Below, one piece after another: positions 1 through 9,291 of a stretch of DNA of 47,456 nucleotides; position 1 is the first letter of the stretch; every line of letters begins with the position of its first letter. The stretch is from the IMG/VR virus record IMGVR_UViG_3300026484_000160, positions 1 to 47,456 of that record; one strand, 5' to 3'. Below the pieces are notes generated by a model. It had not been told where the DNA came from. It worked only from the letters and a program-made list of their open reading frames with translations, and did not search any database. The stretch is from a virus. The translations under genes were made by a program, and so were the position numbers.

Positions 1-347
1 TCATTAATAGCATTAACGATATTATCTTGAGCATCCGTAGTTAAACTAGATAGTGTTCCTATATTAGTAGCATTAGTATCCGAATGACTATCTACTTCAT
101 TAATAGCTGAAACCAGATCCGTTTGAGCATCTGTAGTTAAACTAGATAGTGTTCCTATATTAGTAGCATTAGTATCCGAATGACTATCTACTTCATTAAT
201 AGCATTAACGATATTATCTTGAGCATCTGTAGTTAAACTAGATAGTGTTCCTATATTAGTAGCATTAGTATCTGAATGGCTATCTACTTCATTAATAGCA
301 TTAACGATATTATCTTGAGCATCTGTAGTTAAACTAGATAGTGTTCC
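1..347 (-). repeat. Tandem 96-bp repeats inside the fibre gene (distal array)
   Basis: Equivalent positions recur at 2, 98, 194 and 290, an exact 96-bp (32-codon) period, with only scattered base changes between copies. One copy (about 100-130) differs more and encodes TDLVSAINE instead of DNIVNAINE. The array continues past the left edge, so the copy number is a minimum. Near-identity at DNA level suggests recent amplification or gene conversion. Confidence 0.93.
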
Positions 348-3236
348 TTCTACACTTTTTGCTCTATTCACTTCATTATCTATATTAGTTTGAAGAGTAG
401 AATCTGATGAATCAACGTACGTAATTAAAGCATAATCGTCTATATTATATTGTTCAGTAGTATAAATTCTAAAATCTTTAGTTCCTGGATTGCCTGAACC
501 ATCATCATCAAAATATTTTCTAACAACCGGATCTAATCCATAATTGAGAGCTTCAGTAGAATATAATACTGTTTGAACATCTTTATCACCTACTTGTACA
601 TCATTATTTTTGTAAAAATTACCTGTACTTGTAGTAGTTCTCTTAATTAAATTAACTGTCTCTGTTAAATCTGACGCATTTTCTTTAAGACCTTTAATAG
701 AAAAATCATTGTATACTAATATATCTGAAATAATAGTTCCTGATAATTTAATACCCTGATCATCTTGTGAAATATCTACATATTTTAAATCAGCACCAAA
801 AGGTGGAAGATTTACTGATTCTTTAGTCCATTTAATTACATTATTAGTAGTGATAGAACCATCATTTATAGTAATACCTATATCATCTACAAAAGAATAA
901 TCTGCTTTTAAATCTAAAGCTATCCGTGCTAAGTTACTGATTGGTTTATCTAAATCGGCAGTATTATCACAATTACCTAATCCTACGTCAGATTTCGTTA
1001 CATTATGAGGATTACCTACTATTTGAGCTATATGATTATCAATATGACTATCTACTTCATTGATAGCATTAACGATATTATCTTGAGCGTCTGTAGTTAA
1101 ACTAGATAGTGTTCCTATATTAGTAGCATTAGTATCTGAATGACTATCTACTTCATTAATAGCATTAACGATATTATCTTGAGCGTCTGTAGTTAAATTA
1201 CTTAATGTTCCTACGTTAGCTTCATTTTGTAGAGCTAAATCTCTAGTGTCGTAATAATTTTGATAAGTAAATCCTTCATCAGTATGAATCATATAGTCGA
1301 TTTCAGCACCTGAAGATCCTTTTCTAACTATAGGATTTAAAGTATCGTTTTCAGATCTTATAAAAGATTTTATTCCGAAATCACCAATTTCTAAATCATT
1401 ATTAGAATTCAATTTAACTAAACTCTTAACATCATCATAAGATGAATTATTAGATGAAATGCTTATATTATTATTTAATTTAATGTTAGATTTGATATCG
1501 CTATCTATAGAAACTAAAGATAAAGGATCTCCTAATTTTACTTCTGAAACTGATGAAGTCTTACCAAAAGTCGTTCCATTTATAATAGAATATTTTAAAA
1601 TATTTTCAATAGAATCTGTACCTTCAGTTACTAAAGCAGCACCAGTATTTAAAATAAATTTTCCTACTCTATTGCTACCACCAACTCTTTCATTAAGTTT
1701 TTGTTGAAGGATACTAGGATTAGTAGTTTCATCTCCTGAAATATCTACCATACCTATATCATTAATAGATAAAGAATTAAATTCTAGACCATCTTCTGTA
1801 GATTTTACTCTAGGAAAAAGATATTGCGAATTAGCATAAGTTTCCGGAGTATCGTGAAGATCATTAAATTTCTTTTCACCTGTTAAAAATATCTCTACAT
1901 TCAGTTCAGCACCATCTAACCAAGTTTCACCTGACGCTGAAAGAGGTGTTACTGAAATATTATAATAAGATGAATCTATTCCTGTTGTAGGTGGCGTATT
2001 AACTACAAATATCATATAACTACTATCAGTAGAATCTCTAAATCCGATTAAATCATCTTTTTGTAATGATTCTATTCCGAAAGCTCTATCATTTAAATAT
2101 CTATCTAATTTAGAAACATATAAAACGCTTATAGATGAAAAATCAGAATTATTAGTTCTTACTTGTTTATCATACTGTCCTGCAGGATCAACAGTTTCAT
2201 TATCGAAATAATAATCGGCAGATAATATAGAATTTCCAGCAGATGGTTCAAAAATTAATCCATCTTCACTATCATTAACTGTTACTCTCATACCTTTATA
2301 TCCTAAATAAGGCTTTAAAGTATCTTGTGAAACAGGTGTATCTTCTAAAGTTACGAATTTAGTCTTATGTGGATTAGAACCATCTTGCAAAGAAATATGC
2401 GTTTGAATAGATGAATCGTAAGGTTCATATTCTATTTCAGAACCATTTCCAGGATTATGTGAATGACCTATATTAGATTTTAAATCTAAACCTGCCTGTA
2501 GCGTTTGTTGATTAACTGCATCTAGAGGATCTTCTGGATTTTTAACATTTCTTACTAAATGATTATTAACATCAATATCACCAAACATAGAAGTAGTTCC
2601 GTCTCTTCTTAAATAAGCATCAGGATTTACATTTCCTGGCACTACCATCCATCCTGAAGTAGAATAAGTTAATTGATCGTTATTAAAAACCGTTTCTGAT
2701 TGTAATTCACCTGTTTGATATGTGTATCCGTTATTTTCATCAACATTGATAATTAGGAAAAAATCTCCGGTAACTAATCCTGAAACTTCAGGATATTCAC
2801 TACCTATTTCAGGAGTAAATTGTCCTTTTAAAGTAAATGAAGTAGATTCTATTAATGTATTATCTATTAAACCGTTAGAATTAGTTTTAACCGGTTGACC
2901 TGAGATGCCTGTTTTATGATCTATAAAATCCGTTTTAAGATATCTACTATTTAGCTCGGAATCTAAATTACTAATATCATCAATTAAATGTGTATGATTG
3001 ATATCTGATTTAAGTGCTAGAGCATCTTTAAGATCTATTTGATTATCTAAAAATCCTTGAATATTCCCCCATTCTACAGAGTTTTCTCCTAAAGTAGTCC
3101 AATTTACCACATCTCCATCAAATTTCACATATCCAAATTCATCAGTATCTGTAGCGTATACTAATTCACCTTCAACAGGTGGTGTAGCTACTAATTCCGC
3201 TTTAAGACCTCTTCTTAATACTATTCCAGTTGCCAT
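1..3236 (-). CDS. Large tail fibre protein with 32-residue tandem repeats (3' end outside window)
   Basis: An uninterrupted frame of 1078 codons runs from an ATG at 3236, with a GGAAAGGA ribosome site upstream, off the left edge, so the C-terminus is missing. The N-terminus (ATGIVLRRGLKAELVATPP... then GELVYATDTDEFGYVKFDG) is the type seen on phage fibre and tropism proteins. Middle parts carry fibre signatures: LKSDINHTHLIDDISNLDSE and NPHNVTKSDVGLGNCDNT, followed by ADLDKPIS. Late in the protein there is a 32-residue repeat built on IGTLSSLTTDAQDNIVNAIN; two copies precede the NPHNVT segment-like linker and at least three and a half follow near the edge. Fibres of this type are trimeric and bind the host surface; the receptor is not predictable. 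It is last in a minus-strand late operon, 15 bases after the preceding gene. Fibre call is strong; which T4 fibre it replaces is unknown. Confidence 0.9.
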   Translation of the reverse strand, partial: MATGIVLRRGLKAELVATPPVEGELVYATDTDEFGYVKFDGDVVNWTTLGENSVEWGNIQGFLDNQIDLKDALALKSDINHTHLIDDISNLDSELNSRYLKTDFIDHKTGISGQPVKTNSNGLIDNTLIESTSFTLKGQFTPEIGSEYPEVSGLVTGDFFLIINVDENNGYTYQTGELQSETVFNNDQLTYSTSGWMVVPGNVNPDAYLRRDGTTSMFGDIDVNNHLVRNVKNPEDPLDAVNQQTLQAGLDLKSNIGHSHNPGNGSEIEYEPYDSSIQTHISLQDGSNPHKTKFVTLEDTPVSQDTLKPYLGYKGMRVTVNDSEDGLIFEPSAGNSILSADYYFDNETVDPAGQYDKQVRTNNSDFSSISVLYVSKLDRYLNDRAFGIESLQKDDLIGFRDSTDSSYMIFVVNTPPTTGIDSSYYNISVTPLSASGETWLDGAELNVEIFLTGEKKFNDLHDTPETYANSQYLFPRVKSTEDGLEFNSLSINDIGMVDISGDETTNPSILQQKLNERVGGSNRVGKFILNTGAALVTEGTDSIENILKYSIINGTTFGKTSSVSEVKLGDPLSLVSIDSDIKSNIKLNNNISISSNNSSYDDVKSLVKLNSNNDLEIGDFGIKSFIRSENDTLNPIVRKGSSGAEIDYMIHTDEGFTYQNYYDTRDLALQNEANVGTLSNLTTDAQDNIVNAINEVDSHSDTNATNIGTLSSLTTDAQDNIVNAINEVDSHIDNHIAQIVGNPHNVTKSDVGLGNCDNTADLDKPISNLARIALDLKADYSFVDDIGITINDGSITTNNVIKWTKESVNLPPFGADLKYVDISQDDQGIKLSGTIISDILVYNDFSIKGLKENASDLTETVNLIKRTTTSTGNFYKNNDVQVGDKDVQTVLYSTEALNYGLDPVVRKYFDDDGSGNPGTKDFRIYTTEQYNIDDYALITYVDSSDSTLQTNIDNEVNRAKSVEGTLSSLTTDAQDNIVNAINEVDSHSDTNATNIGTLSSLTTDAQDNIVNAINEVDSHSDTNATNIGTLSSLTTDAQTDLVSAINEVDSHSDTNATNIGTLSSLTTDAQDNIVNAIN
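1043..1218 (-). repeat. Second cluster of the same 96-bp fibre repeat
   Basis: Two copies of the unit found at the left edge occur here (equivalent positions 1058 and 1154, again 96 bp apart). They are separated from the distal array by about 700 bp of non-repeated fibre sequence containing the VGLGNCDNT motif. The same unit at two places in one gene offers sites for in-frame deletion or expansion of the fibre. Confidence 0.9.
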
Positions 3237-3251
3237 TATTATTCCTTTCCG

Positions 3252-3827
3252 TTATTCGCAATTTGTAGAAGGCTCATTACCATCTACATCATCTATATTA
3301 CCGTCGACTAAAACATCATCACCATAAATTCTACAATCTAAAATGACTCCATCACCTGTTTCATTAATATTGTAATCTGTATTAAAAGATTCAGCGAATT
3401 CTTTAGATACGCTTTCACAAATATTAATCATTTCGTGCTTGTCAAAAAAACTAAAATTAAAAGATTCGTCAAATCCTCTTTTATACGTTAAACACTCATC
3501 TTCTCTTTCTAAAAAAGATACAAAATTTTTCGATTCACATTCGCATTCTATCAACACACCTCCAAGATGTATTAATAAATCAGAACTGGATAAGCATTTA
3601 TTAGATATTGGAAGTTTTTTAGTTATGAATGTTCTTCTATAAGTATCTAAATAGACGTTTAAATTATTATATCCTTCTTCAAGGTCCTTACAATTTATTT
3701 GTATTAATGAATCGGATATGAATCCTTTTACATCAGCGCCTTTAAAAGATCCTCCAGCAATATATAATTCATTATATTTTAAAGACTTATCTTTATCTAT
3801 ATCTATATTACTAGTTAAAATATACAT
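3252..3827 (-). CDS. Hypothetical protein in the fibre operon, cysteine-rich
   Basis: A 191-residue protein that I do not recognise. It starts MYILTSNIDIDKDKS and ends in an acidic tail (DGNIDDVDGNEPSTNCE). It contains eight cysteines, among them the pair in ECECESK, which is many for a virion protein from a reducing cytoplasm. There is no signal peptide or membrane segment. It lies 2 bases downstream of the paralogous small structural protein and 15 bases upstream of the large fibre gene, in the same late operon, so a role in fibre attachment or assembly is plausible but rests on position only. Confidence 0.6.
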   Translation of the reverse strand: MYILTSNIDIDKDKSLKYNELYIAGGSFKGADVKGFISDSLIQINCKDLEEGYNNLNVYLDTYRRTFITKKLPISNKCLSSSDLLIHLGGVLIECECESKNFVSFLEREDECLTYKRGFDESFNFSFFDKHEMINICESVSKEFAESFNTDYNINETGDGVILDCRIYGDDVLVDGNIDDVDGNEPSTNCE

Positions 3828-3829
3828 AA

Positions 3830-4342
3830 TTACTCTTTAATTATAGTTAAGATTTCTACTTCATCATCTTTATTAAGAGGACTTAATAAAGTTACTGATG
3901 TTCCTGTATTAGCAATAACTTGAGATTTTTTAATTTTCTTGCCGTTTACGTAAACTTCTACTAAATCTTCAGAATAATTACAAGCAAAAACGTTCTGATT
4001 CTTAGAAGCTTTATATTCATAATTTTCACGTTTTTCACTTATAGGAGAAATGTTATTTGATATTTGTGTGAGAAATTTTCTATCTTTAGGTTGATTTATT
4101 TGAGAAATGTATAAACCGTTTTCTTTAGGTGTAGAATTGTAGATAGAAACTAAAGAACCTTCATAAATCGTAGGATTATCTTGCTCTTCAAATTTTTCTA
4201 ATGTAGTAAATTTATTAATAATAACTTCTTTATCTTCGAATATATCATCAATAAATTTTCTTAACGTTTCTGCTGTAATATTACCTACAGTATTATCAGC
4301 AAAAAGGCGTAAAAGAATATCTTTTTTATTATTGTTAGTCAT
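3830..4342 (-). CDS. Small virion/appendage protein, paralogue 1 of 3
   Basis: The 170-residue product shares its first 90 or so residues with the proteins at 9608-10279 and 10292-10897: a short polar start, then LFADNTVGNITAETLRKFID, then IYEGSLVSIYN and GLYISQINQP. After that it diverges. Its C-terminus, VEVYVNGKKIKKSQVIANTG followed by LLSPLNKDDEVEIL, is the beta-sandwich motif (xVYVNGxxL...PLxxGDxVxI) common in phage fibre and tail-appendage proteins. I infer a shared N-terminal anchoring module with a variable outer module. It follows its own late promoter at 4368 and starts the fibre operon. Confidence 0.7.
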   Translation of the reverse strand: MTNNNKKDILLRLFADNTVGNITAETLRKFIDDIFEDKEVIINKFTTLEKFEEQDNPTIYEGSLVSIYNSTPKENGLYISQINQPKDRKFLTQISNNISPISEKRENYEYKASKNQNVFACNYSEDLVEVYVNGKKIKKSQVIANTGTSVTLLSPLNKDDEVEILTIIKE

Positions 4343-4367
4343 GTTTATTAGACCTCTACTTTTTCAA

Positions 4368-4375
4368 TATTTATA
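4368..4375 (-). promoter_or_regulatory. Late promoter TATAAATA
   Basis: A perfect TATAAATA on the minus strand lies in the 38-base gap upstream of the start at 4342. It would drive the 4342-to-left-edge group (small appendage protein, hypothetical, large fibre). Confidence 0.8.
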
Positions 4376-4380
4376 AAATA

Positions 4381-4857
4381 TTAAATTTGAGAGGCGTTAA
4401 ATACATCTGACTTAGTAGAAGTTTTCATTAGTTTATCGTGTTCTTCTTGAGTTAGTCCTGAACCTACATTTACTTTGATAATTTCTACTTGTGGAGGCAC
4501 GTAGTTGATATCTACAGTAACACCATCTGATAAAAGAGACCTATCAAAACAATATATTCCCTCATATCCGTCATCGGTAATAATAGTACCAGTTATTGTA
4601 AGGGCGTGTGAAGTATCATAGGGTACTATTTTAGTACCCGATTGACATACAACATATCTTTCAGTATACTTACCGCCACCTTTTGGAACATTTCCATAAG
4701 CTTTAAGAAAAACATCGAAAGATCTTAGACTTTCATCTGTTCTTCTTAAAGCTCTCATTTCGACGTAAATATCTATAGGATGAACTTCGGCATCTACCGT
4801 TTCTGAAGATAAATAAATTCTTCTATTAACAGGATCTATATGGTCTATTATAGCCAT
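4381..4857 (-). CDS. Conserved phage virion-associated protein
   Basis: A 158-residue protein beginning MAIIDHIDPVNRRIYLSSET. The central region (MRALRRTDESLRSF, then YTERYVVCQSGTKIVPYD, then LTITGTIITDDG) looks like a compact beta-rich structural protein, and the tail GSGLTQEEHDKLMK is a short helical ending seen on several phage appendage proteins. Its start overlaps the end of the upstream gene (4848-5168) by 10 bases, which suggests translational coupling. The same neighbourhood, with the 496-residue protein upstream, argues for a virion part rather than an enzyme. I cannot equate it with a named T4 protein. Confidence 0.6.
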   Translation of the reverse strand: MAIIDHIDPVNRRIYLSSETVDAEVHPIDIYVEMRALRRTDESLRSFDVFLKAYGNVPKGGGKYTERYVVCQSGTKIVPYDTSHALTITGTIITDDGYEGIYCFDRSLLSDGVTVDINYVPPQVEIIKVNVGSGLTQEEHDKLMKTSTKSDVFNASQI

Positions 4858-5168
4858 AAATTTCCTCCTTCATCTAAAGTTCCTCCATATTTATTAGTCA
4901 TCCATTCTAAAATCACGGCGGTAATTATATACATCACTTGAGAACCGTAAATATTGTTAATAGATCCGTCTAAAGGATCTATATAGGTGTAGTTATCAGG
5001 CATAAATTTAGATAAAGGTTTAGAAATATAATCATAATTAGGAATTATATTAGAAATTTTACTCTCATCATCATAAATCATCTGCTGAACTGTTACATGA
5101 ACCCAAACTTCAGAATCTTCTCTAGGCGATTCTATAGATATCTTTGAAGCTCTGAGTTTGGTTTTCAC
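4848..5168 (-). CDS. Small virion-associated protein
   Basis: A 106-residue protein, MKTKLRASKISIESPREDSE..., with a short hydrophobic helix near the C-terminus (VMYIITAVILEWMTN). It sits between the 496-residue virion protein (14 bases upstream) and the 158-residue protein whose start it overlaps. No catalytic motif is visible. The three genes form one unit and probably act together in the particle; the function of this one is unknown. Confidence 0.55.
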   Translation of the reverse strand: MKTKLRASKISIESPREDSEVWVHVTVQQMIYDDESKISNIIPNYDYISKPLSKFMPDNYTYIDPLDGSINNIYGSQVMYIITAVILEWMTNKYGGTLDEGGNLWL

Positions 5169-5182
5169 TAATCATACCTTTA

Positions 5183-6673
5183 TTATACGTTTGTTTCTAG
5201 AGATGGTTCAGCGGCAGCTGTAACTGTTGAGTTTCTAGTAATAGTAAATACTGTTTTAGCTTGAGTAGCTCCACCATCACCTTCACATAAGAAAACTACA
5301 TCTTTATCTGTACCTGCAGTACCACCGATAGTATCACCATCGTAGTCAAATCCAAATTGAATTTTATTATCTACCGCATCATTAGATACATTACCCTTAA
5401 CCGGAGAAGAAGTATTATCTACAACAGTAACAGCAGAAGATGTATTGTAATCAGCAAGGAAGAATGCATGATACCAAGCGTTTGTATCTGCAACGGCTGT
5501 CGCACCTACACTAATAGAAACAGCAACATTAAACGGTAAAGTTTTATGAGATCCGTCGTCCGCAGTAAATACGATAGATTGTTCATCAGTAGTAGGAATA
5601 TTTTCAATAAATAATCCTTTTGTATCGGCACCAGATTGTGTTACAATTCTACCTTGAGCGTCATAAGAATACCAAACTCCCACACGTTTACCATGAGTTA
5701 CGTTATCAGCATGAGCATTAATATCGTCATCTGTTTGAGCTAAAGCATCTAAATAAGCAACACATTGATCTAAGCTACCTGAATCGTTATTATGTAATAC
5801 CCAAGTAAAATCACCATCCGCTTCATTAAATCCTGATTCTGTTTGAGGAGTATCTAATTCTTCTAGAGACATTCCTGTCCAAGGTGCAACTTGAGAACCA
5901 CCATAAACATCTGATAAATTATAACTACCTGAAGTTAAGTGAACACTCTCACCAAGTGCGAACCCTGAGTTATACCCGTCCATTTGAGTAACCCCTGAGT
6001 CAGCTAACACTTTTTCATCGTAATTATATCCGAATGTACGAACTTTCATAGATAAATATGTACGTAGGTCGAAAGTAGTTGTATTTGAATCTACTCCTGC
6101 ATCTCCATAAACCTGGATAGCCTCATCCACCGGACCTGATTTAGCGAAATCATACGGAACATCTCCTGCAACGAGTTGATAATAAGGTTGAGATGTAGCT
6201 TCTATATTACCTAGTGACTTTACTCCGTAATATATACGTCCAATATTACCTGAACTATCACGTTCAATCCAACCTGAACCACGTACCTTATTTCTATCAT
6301 CTGTTGTAGTAGATGTATTAGTACCATCAGCATCATCAAACTTTCTACTATTTAGAACTTCATAAGCACCACCAAATTTAAAGGTACCTTTAAAATATCT
6401 ATCATATTTACGTAAATTTTCATCAATACGTCTTTCTTGGTTTTCGAAAGCATATAAAGCCTCAAGCTTGATACCTAATTGATTAGTAAGTGGATTATCT
6501 TCTGCTCCACTACCGAAATCGATCTGAGCAAGTTCTTCTGCTGTAATTAGTTCAATTCTTCCGTTAGCAACATCAAAGTAGATATTTCCATCTGGAGTTC
6601 CTGAACGACTCTGAGTAGACTGTTTAAGTAGTGTACTGTAATTTGATAAATCAATTAATGCTGGTGTAGCCAA
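5183..6673 (-). CDS. Conserved phage virion structural protein
   Basis: A 496-residue protein with regular beta-rich composition, many Gly, Asp, Ser and Thr, few Lys and no cysteine cluster, typical of an extracellular virion part. The segment VRGSGWIERDSSGNIGRIYY, then VKSLGNIEATSQPYYQL and GPVDEAIQVYGDAG, then FDLRTYLSMKVRTFGYNY, matches my recollection of a virion protein family common in environmental tailed phages, where a damaged-reading 'GW..RD..G', 'tLG', 'YYQ' and 'GPvnEaiqvyg' order recurs. The remaining third is repetitive (TTFDL, TADDGSH, AVADTNAWYHAFF). It is co-transcribed with the gene at 7041. Exact position in the particle is unknown; its high quality codon usage and long length suggest abundance. 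Confidence 0.7.
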   Translation of the reverse strand: MATPALIDLSNYSTLLKQSTQSRSGTPDGNIYFDVANGRIELITAEELAQIDFGSGAEDNPLTNQLGIKLEALYAFENQERRIDENLRKYDRYFKGTFKFGGAYEVLNSRKFDDADGTNTSTTTDDRNKVRGSGWIERDSSGNIGRIYYGVKSLGNIEATSQPYYQLVAGDVPYDFAKSGPVDEAIQVYGDAGVDSNTTTFDLRTYLSMKVRTFGYNYDEKVLADSGVTQMDGYNSGFALGESVHLTSGSYNLSDVYGGSQVAPWTGMSLEELDTPQTESGFNEADGDFTWVLHNNDSGSLDQCVAYLDALAQTDDDINAHADNVTHGKRVGVWYSYDAQGRIVTQSGADTKGLFIENIPTTDEQSIVFTADDGSHKTLPFNVAVSISVGATAVADTNAWYHAFFLADYNTSSAVTVVDNTSSPVKGNVSNDAVDNKIQFGFDYDGDTIGGTAGTDKDVVFLCEGDGGATQAKTVFTITRNSTVTAAAEPSLETNV

Positions 6674-6690
6674 TTTTTATCCCTTTTTGT

Positions 6691-7041
6691 TTAAATTTGA
6701 AGAAATTCATCCATATCCATATCTCCCATAGCTTGCTCTAGGATCATAGATAATCTAATGTTTTCAGATTTCAAGAATTCGATTATATTTTCAGACGATG
6801 TCTTTATATTTTCGATTTCTTTATTCTTTTTTTCTTTCATAAAATCAATGCCTGCATTGAAAGCGATTAGTTCAAATTTTCTAGCGAACTTTATAGCTTC
6901 CATTACGTCTTTTTCAGACCAATGTTTAGGTAGCTCATAAAGATCTTCTGTTTGTTCGTTACGAACAACCCATTTAGAAATTTCACCATCGCTTGTCAAT
7001 TGAGTGGCATGACAACTCTGCAAATCTATATAATTTTTCAT
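6691..7041 (-). CDS. Hypothetical small protein
   Basis: A 116-residue product starting MKNYIDLQSCHATQLTSDGE. I chose the ATG at 7041 because it has a good AGAGGTG ribosome site; the longer possibility from 7092 would begin upstream of the late promoter and has no such site. The N-terminal half is a small globular region and the C-terminal half is predicted helix with coiled-coil character (KEKKNKEIENIKTSSENIIE) and an acidic end (MGDMDMDEFLQI). It begins the transcript that continues into the 496-residue virion protein 17 bases on. Function unknown; a chaperone for that protein is one possibility. Confidence 0.6.
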   Translation of the reverse strand: MKNYIDLQSCHATQLTSDGEISKWVVRNEQTEDLYELPKHWSEKDVMEAIKFARKFELIAFNAGIDFMKEKKNKEIENIKTSSENIIEFLKSENIRLSMILEQAMGDMDMDEFLQI

Positions 7042-7057
7042 TTTCACCTCTTTTAAG

Positions 7058-7065
7058 TATTTATA
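7058..7065 (-). promoter_or_regulatory. Late promoter TATAAATA
   Basis: Perfect match on the minus strand, 16 bases before the ATG at 7041 and just inside the upstream intergenic boundary with the gene ending at 7073. This short spacing is repeated at other late genes in the window. Confidence 0.8.
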
Positions 7066-7072
7066 AATTAAA

Positions 7073-9283
7073 TTAGTTATTTTCATCAGCATTCAAATTG
7101 ATTGTAACGTTTTGATCTGAATCGGTTAAGGTGTAATATGTTATGCTTTCTTCATAATCATTATCCGGCTGAGATATTATTTGTACCGCAATAGGTGTAT
7201 CTGATGTGTAGTTATAGCTATAAGTTTGATTATCCTCCGTAGCGCTTTCCTCTCCTGCTAACTCAGACGCTCCGGCTAAAGATCCTATATTATCAACCTT
7301 ATATATTCTCCACTCATAATGTGTAATACTAGGACGTACAGTGAATTTGAAATTTTTACCATTCTGAATATCTACTGTACCTCCTGCGCTATCACTTGTA
7401 CTAACGTTTGTACCATTAATACATTTAACAGTTAATGTACCGCTAGTACCCTCCCAGTATATATCCGTTCCTGAGCCATCTACTGATATATTGTCTAGTG
7501 TTATGGTTCCTGTAACACTTGCTGGAATGTGTAATGCATACTTTCCTTCAAATTCTTTAATAATTATATTCTTGAAATTTATTACGTTCTCTAAATTAAT
7601 TATATAATTATCTTTAGGTGTACTTAATGTACTATCTATAATGTCTATATCACCTAATATCTCTGAATTAGAAATAAAAATTGAATTTTTAAAATGCATA
7701 TTTGAAGTTAATGATATAAGTCCACATCCTTTTAAGGTAGTGTCATTTATATTAATAACGCCATTTGTATTGCTAGAAGTAAAATACCAATCACTTAAAC
7801 CTTGCAATATCATATTGCTTAAATCTACTTCGCTATTTGCGGTAATATTAAAATTTATACCACTTCTATTAGGCGTTTGATGAAATAAGTATTCTCTTTC
7901 AGCAACGTTATAATTAGCTGGATATTCCACAATTTTATTTTCATCATAAAAATAAGTATCAATGTTTCCGTTGCCTATTTCTATTGGTACTTGGACTAAT
8001 ATTTCCTGTCCTTGTAGTAAGTTAGGTCTAAAATATGAGCCATCTTGATAGTTAAGTAGAGTAGAAAATGATGCTCGCAAGGTAGGTGTACCACCTACAA
8101 TCGTACTATTTCTATATCGATACAATCTATTAAAAGTCATATAACAAATAATAGTCCTGCTTCTTTCTCCAAACCCAATTTTAGTTATAGCGGACAAATC
8201 TACATTACCACTAGAAGCGAATGCTGGAGCAGCAGCGTCTATAATGTAAGTAAACTGCATGGCAAAATTTAATAATTTATTATCCGCACTATCAATATTA
8301 AATGCTTTATAATTACCATCACCATCCATTAAATATATAAGTCTACCTTGTGTACCAATACCAATAGTAGGTTGATATTTCGGTTTATAGGGATACACAG
8401 AAACCGCTAACATATCTGTTGTCAAATCAACAGAATTTTCTAAAGTAAGTTCCATTAACGTATATTTTAGTCCCTTACTTCCTTTTAGAACGGGTGCTTT
8501 TTGTAGAGGATAAAACCCAACATCTCCTACATTCTCCGTTATTGTACCACTCACAACGTCTAATCCGTTTAAAGTTGTTAAACTTGAATCACCTAGTGTA
8601 GAACCATTAACCATACCGTCAGTTGCAAGTTCTATTATATCTAAATCATTATAACAAACAGGTTCAGATAAATTATTTCCATCATCAATTATTTCAAATT
8701 GTAACATACCTGTTGCGGTGTGTTGTGATACTTGAAGTTCATTAGGAACATTATCGATATCTGTTATTGTGTTTGCTTGAATATTCATAGAAACTGAAAG
8801 AGACTCATCGTTTATATATCTTCTTCCATAATTTTCTATACTAATACCACCAACACCTGACGCACTAGCAAATACAAAATGTAAATTTCCAACAGCCGTA
8901 TTAGAAGGCTTAAAATAGGAATATGTAGTACAGGTAGTAGTATCCCCATTAGTTATTGTATCTATGTCTGAAATAGGTGCACTAGTATCTGCTCCTTTTA
9001 TACAAAACATAGCAGATTGGTAAGCATCAGTGTCACTACTTGAAGTAGTTGGAGCAGTTTCATTAGACGAAGCGAACTTATAACAAGCCAGCATTTCATT
9101 TTTTAGTGAGCCTGCATAAATAGATGTCCATCCATCAGGTACTGTTAAGTGCGAACCTGTTGCTGTATCTTTATGTGCTAACCATACTAATAAGTCATTT
9201 TCTTCATAGTTTGGTAATAAACCTGTATGTGAGTCAACATCTTCGTCGTCAGATGCGTACGTATAGTCTGATATGTAAGCCAT
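7073..9283 (-). CDS. Large beta-rich appendage/adhesion protein
   Basis: A 736-residue protein. The first 120 residues (ENDLLVWLAHKDTATGSHL, then VPDGWTSIYAGS, then MFCIKGADTS) form a beta-sandwich module I know from environmental phage appendage proteins ('GDLLV...P.GWT....'). Residues about 480-610 show repeated short strands with turns (NMILQG, FKNSIFISNSEILGDIDIID, NVINFKNIIIKEF), consistent with a right-handed beta-helix. The last 120 residues (VRPSITHYEWRIYKVDNIGS...) look like an immunoglobulin-like or carboxypeptidase-regulatory-like sandwich. No enzyme motif is evident, so it may bind polysaccharide without cutting it. It lies in the appendage cluster and its transcript seems to begin at 11873. 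Surface-binding role is inferred. Confidence 0.65.
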   Translation of the reverse strand: MAYISDYTYASDDEDVDSHTGLLPNYEENDLLVWLAHKDTATGSHLTVPDGWTSIYAGSLKNEMLACYKFASSNETAPTTSSSDTDAYQSAMFCIKGADTSAPISDIDTITNGDTTTCTTYSYFKPSNTAVGNLHFVFASASGVGGISIENYGRRYINDESLSVSMNIQANTITDIDNVPNELQVSQHTATGMLQFEIIDDGNNLSEPVCYNDLDIIELATDGMVNGSTLGDSSLTTLNGLDVVSGTITENVGDVGFYPLQKAPVLKGSKGLKYTLMELTLENSVDLTTDMLAVSVYPYKPKYQPTIGIGTQGRLIYLMDGDGNYKAFNIDSADNKLLNFAMQFTYIIDAAAPAFASSGNVDLSAITKIGFGERSRTIICYMTFNRLYRYRNSTIVGGTPTLRASFSTLLNYQDGSYFRPNLLQGQEILVQVPIEIGNGNIDTYFYDENKIVEYPANYNVAEREYLFHQTPNRSGINFNITANSEVDLSNMILQGLSDWYFTSSNTNGVININDTTLKGCGLISLTSNMHFKNSIFISNSEILGDIDIIDSTLSTPKDNYIINLENVINFKNIIIKEFEGKYALHIPASVTGTITLDNISVDGSGTDIYWEGTSGTLTVKCINGTNVSTSDSAGGTVDIQNGKNFKFTVRPSITHYEWRIYKVDNIGSLAGASELAGEESATEDNQTYSYNYTSDTPIAVQIISQPDNDYEESITYYTLTDSDQNVTINLNADENN

Positions 9284-9291
9284 ATTTTCTC

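Noticed and set aside
1-1218. Regular repeats resembling a CRISPR array
   Set aside because: The 96-bp units are in frame, adjacent without spacers, and encode a repeated fibre segment.
1459-1707. Plus-strand open frame of 82 codons
   Set aside because: It is antisense to the fibre gene, which is open throughout with fibre motifs; no ribosome site or promoter precedes it.
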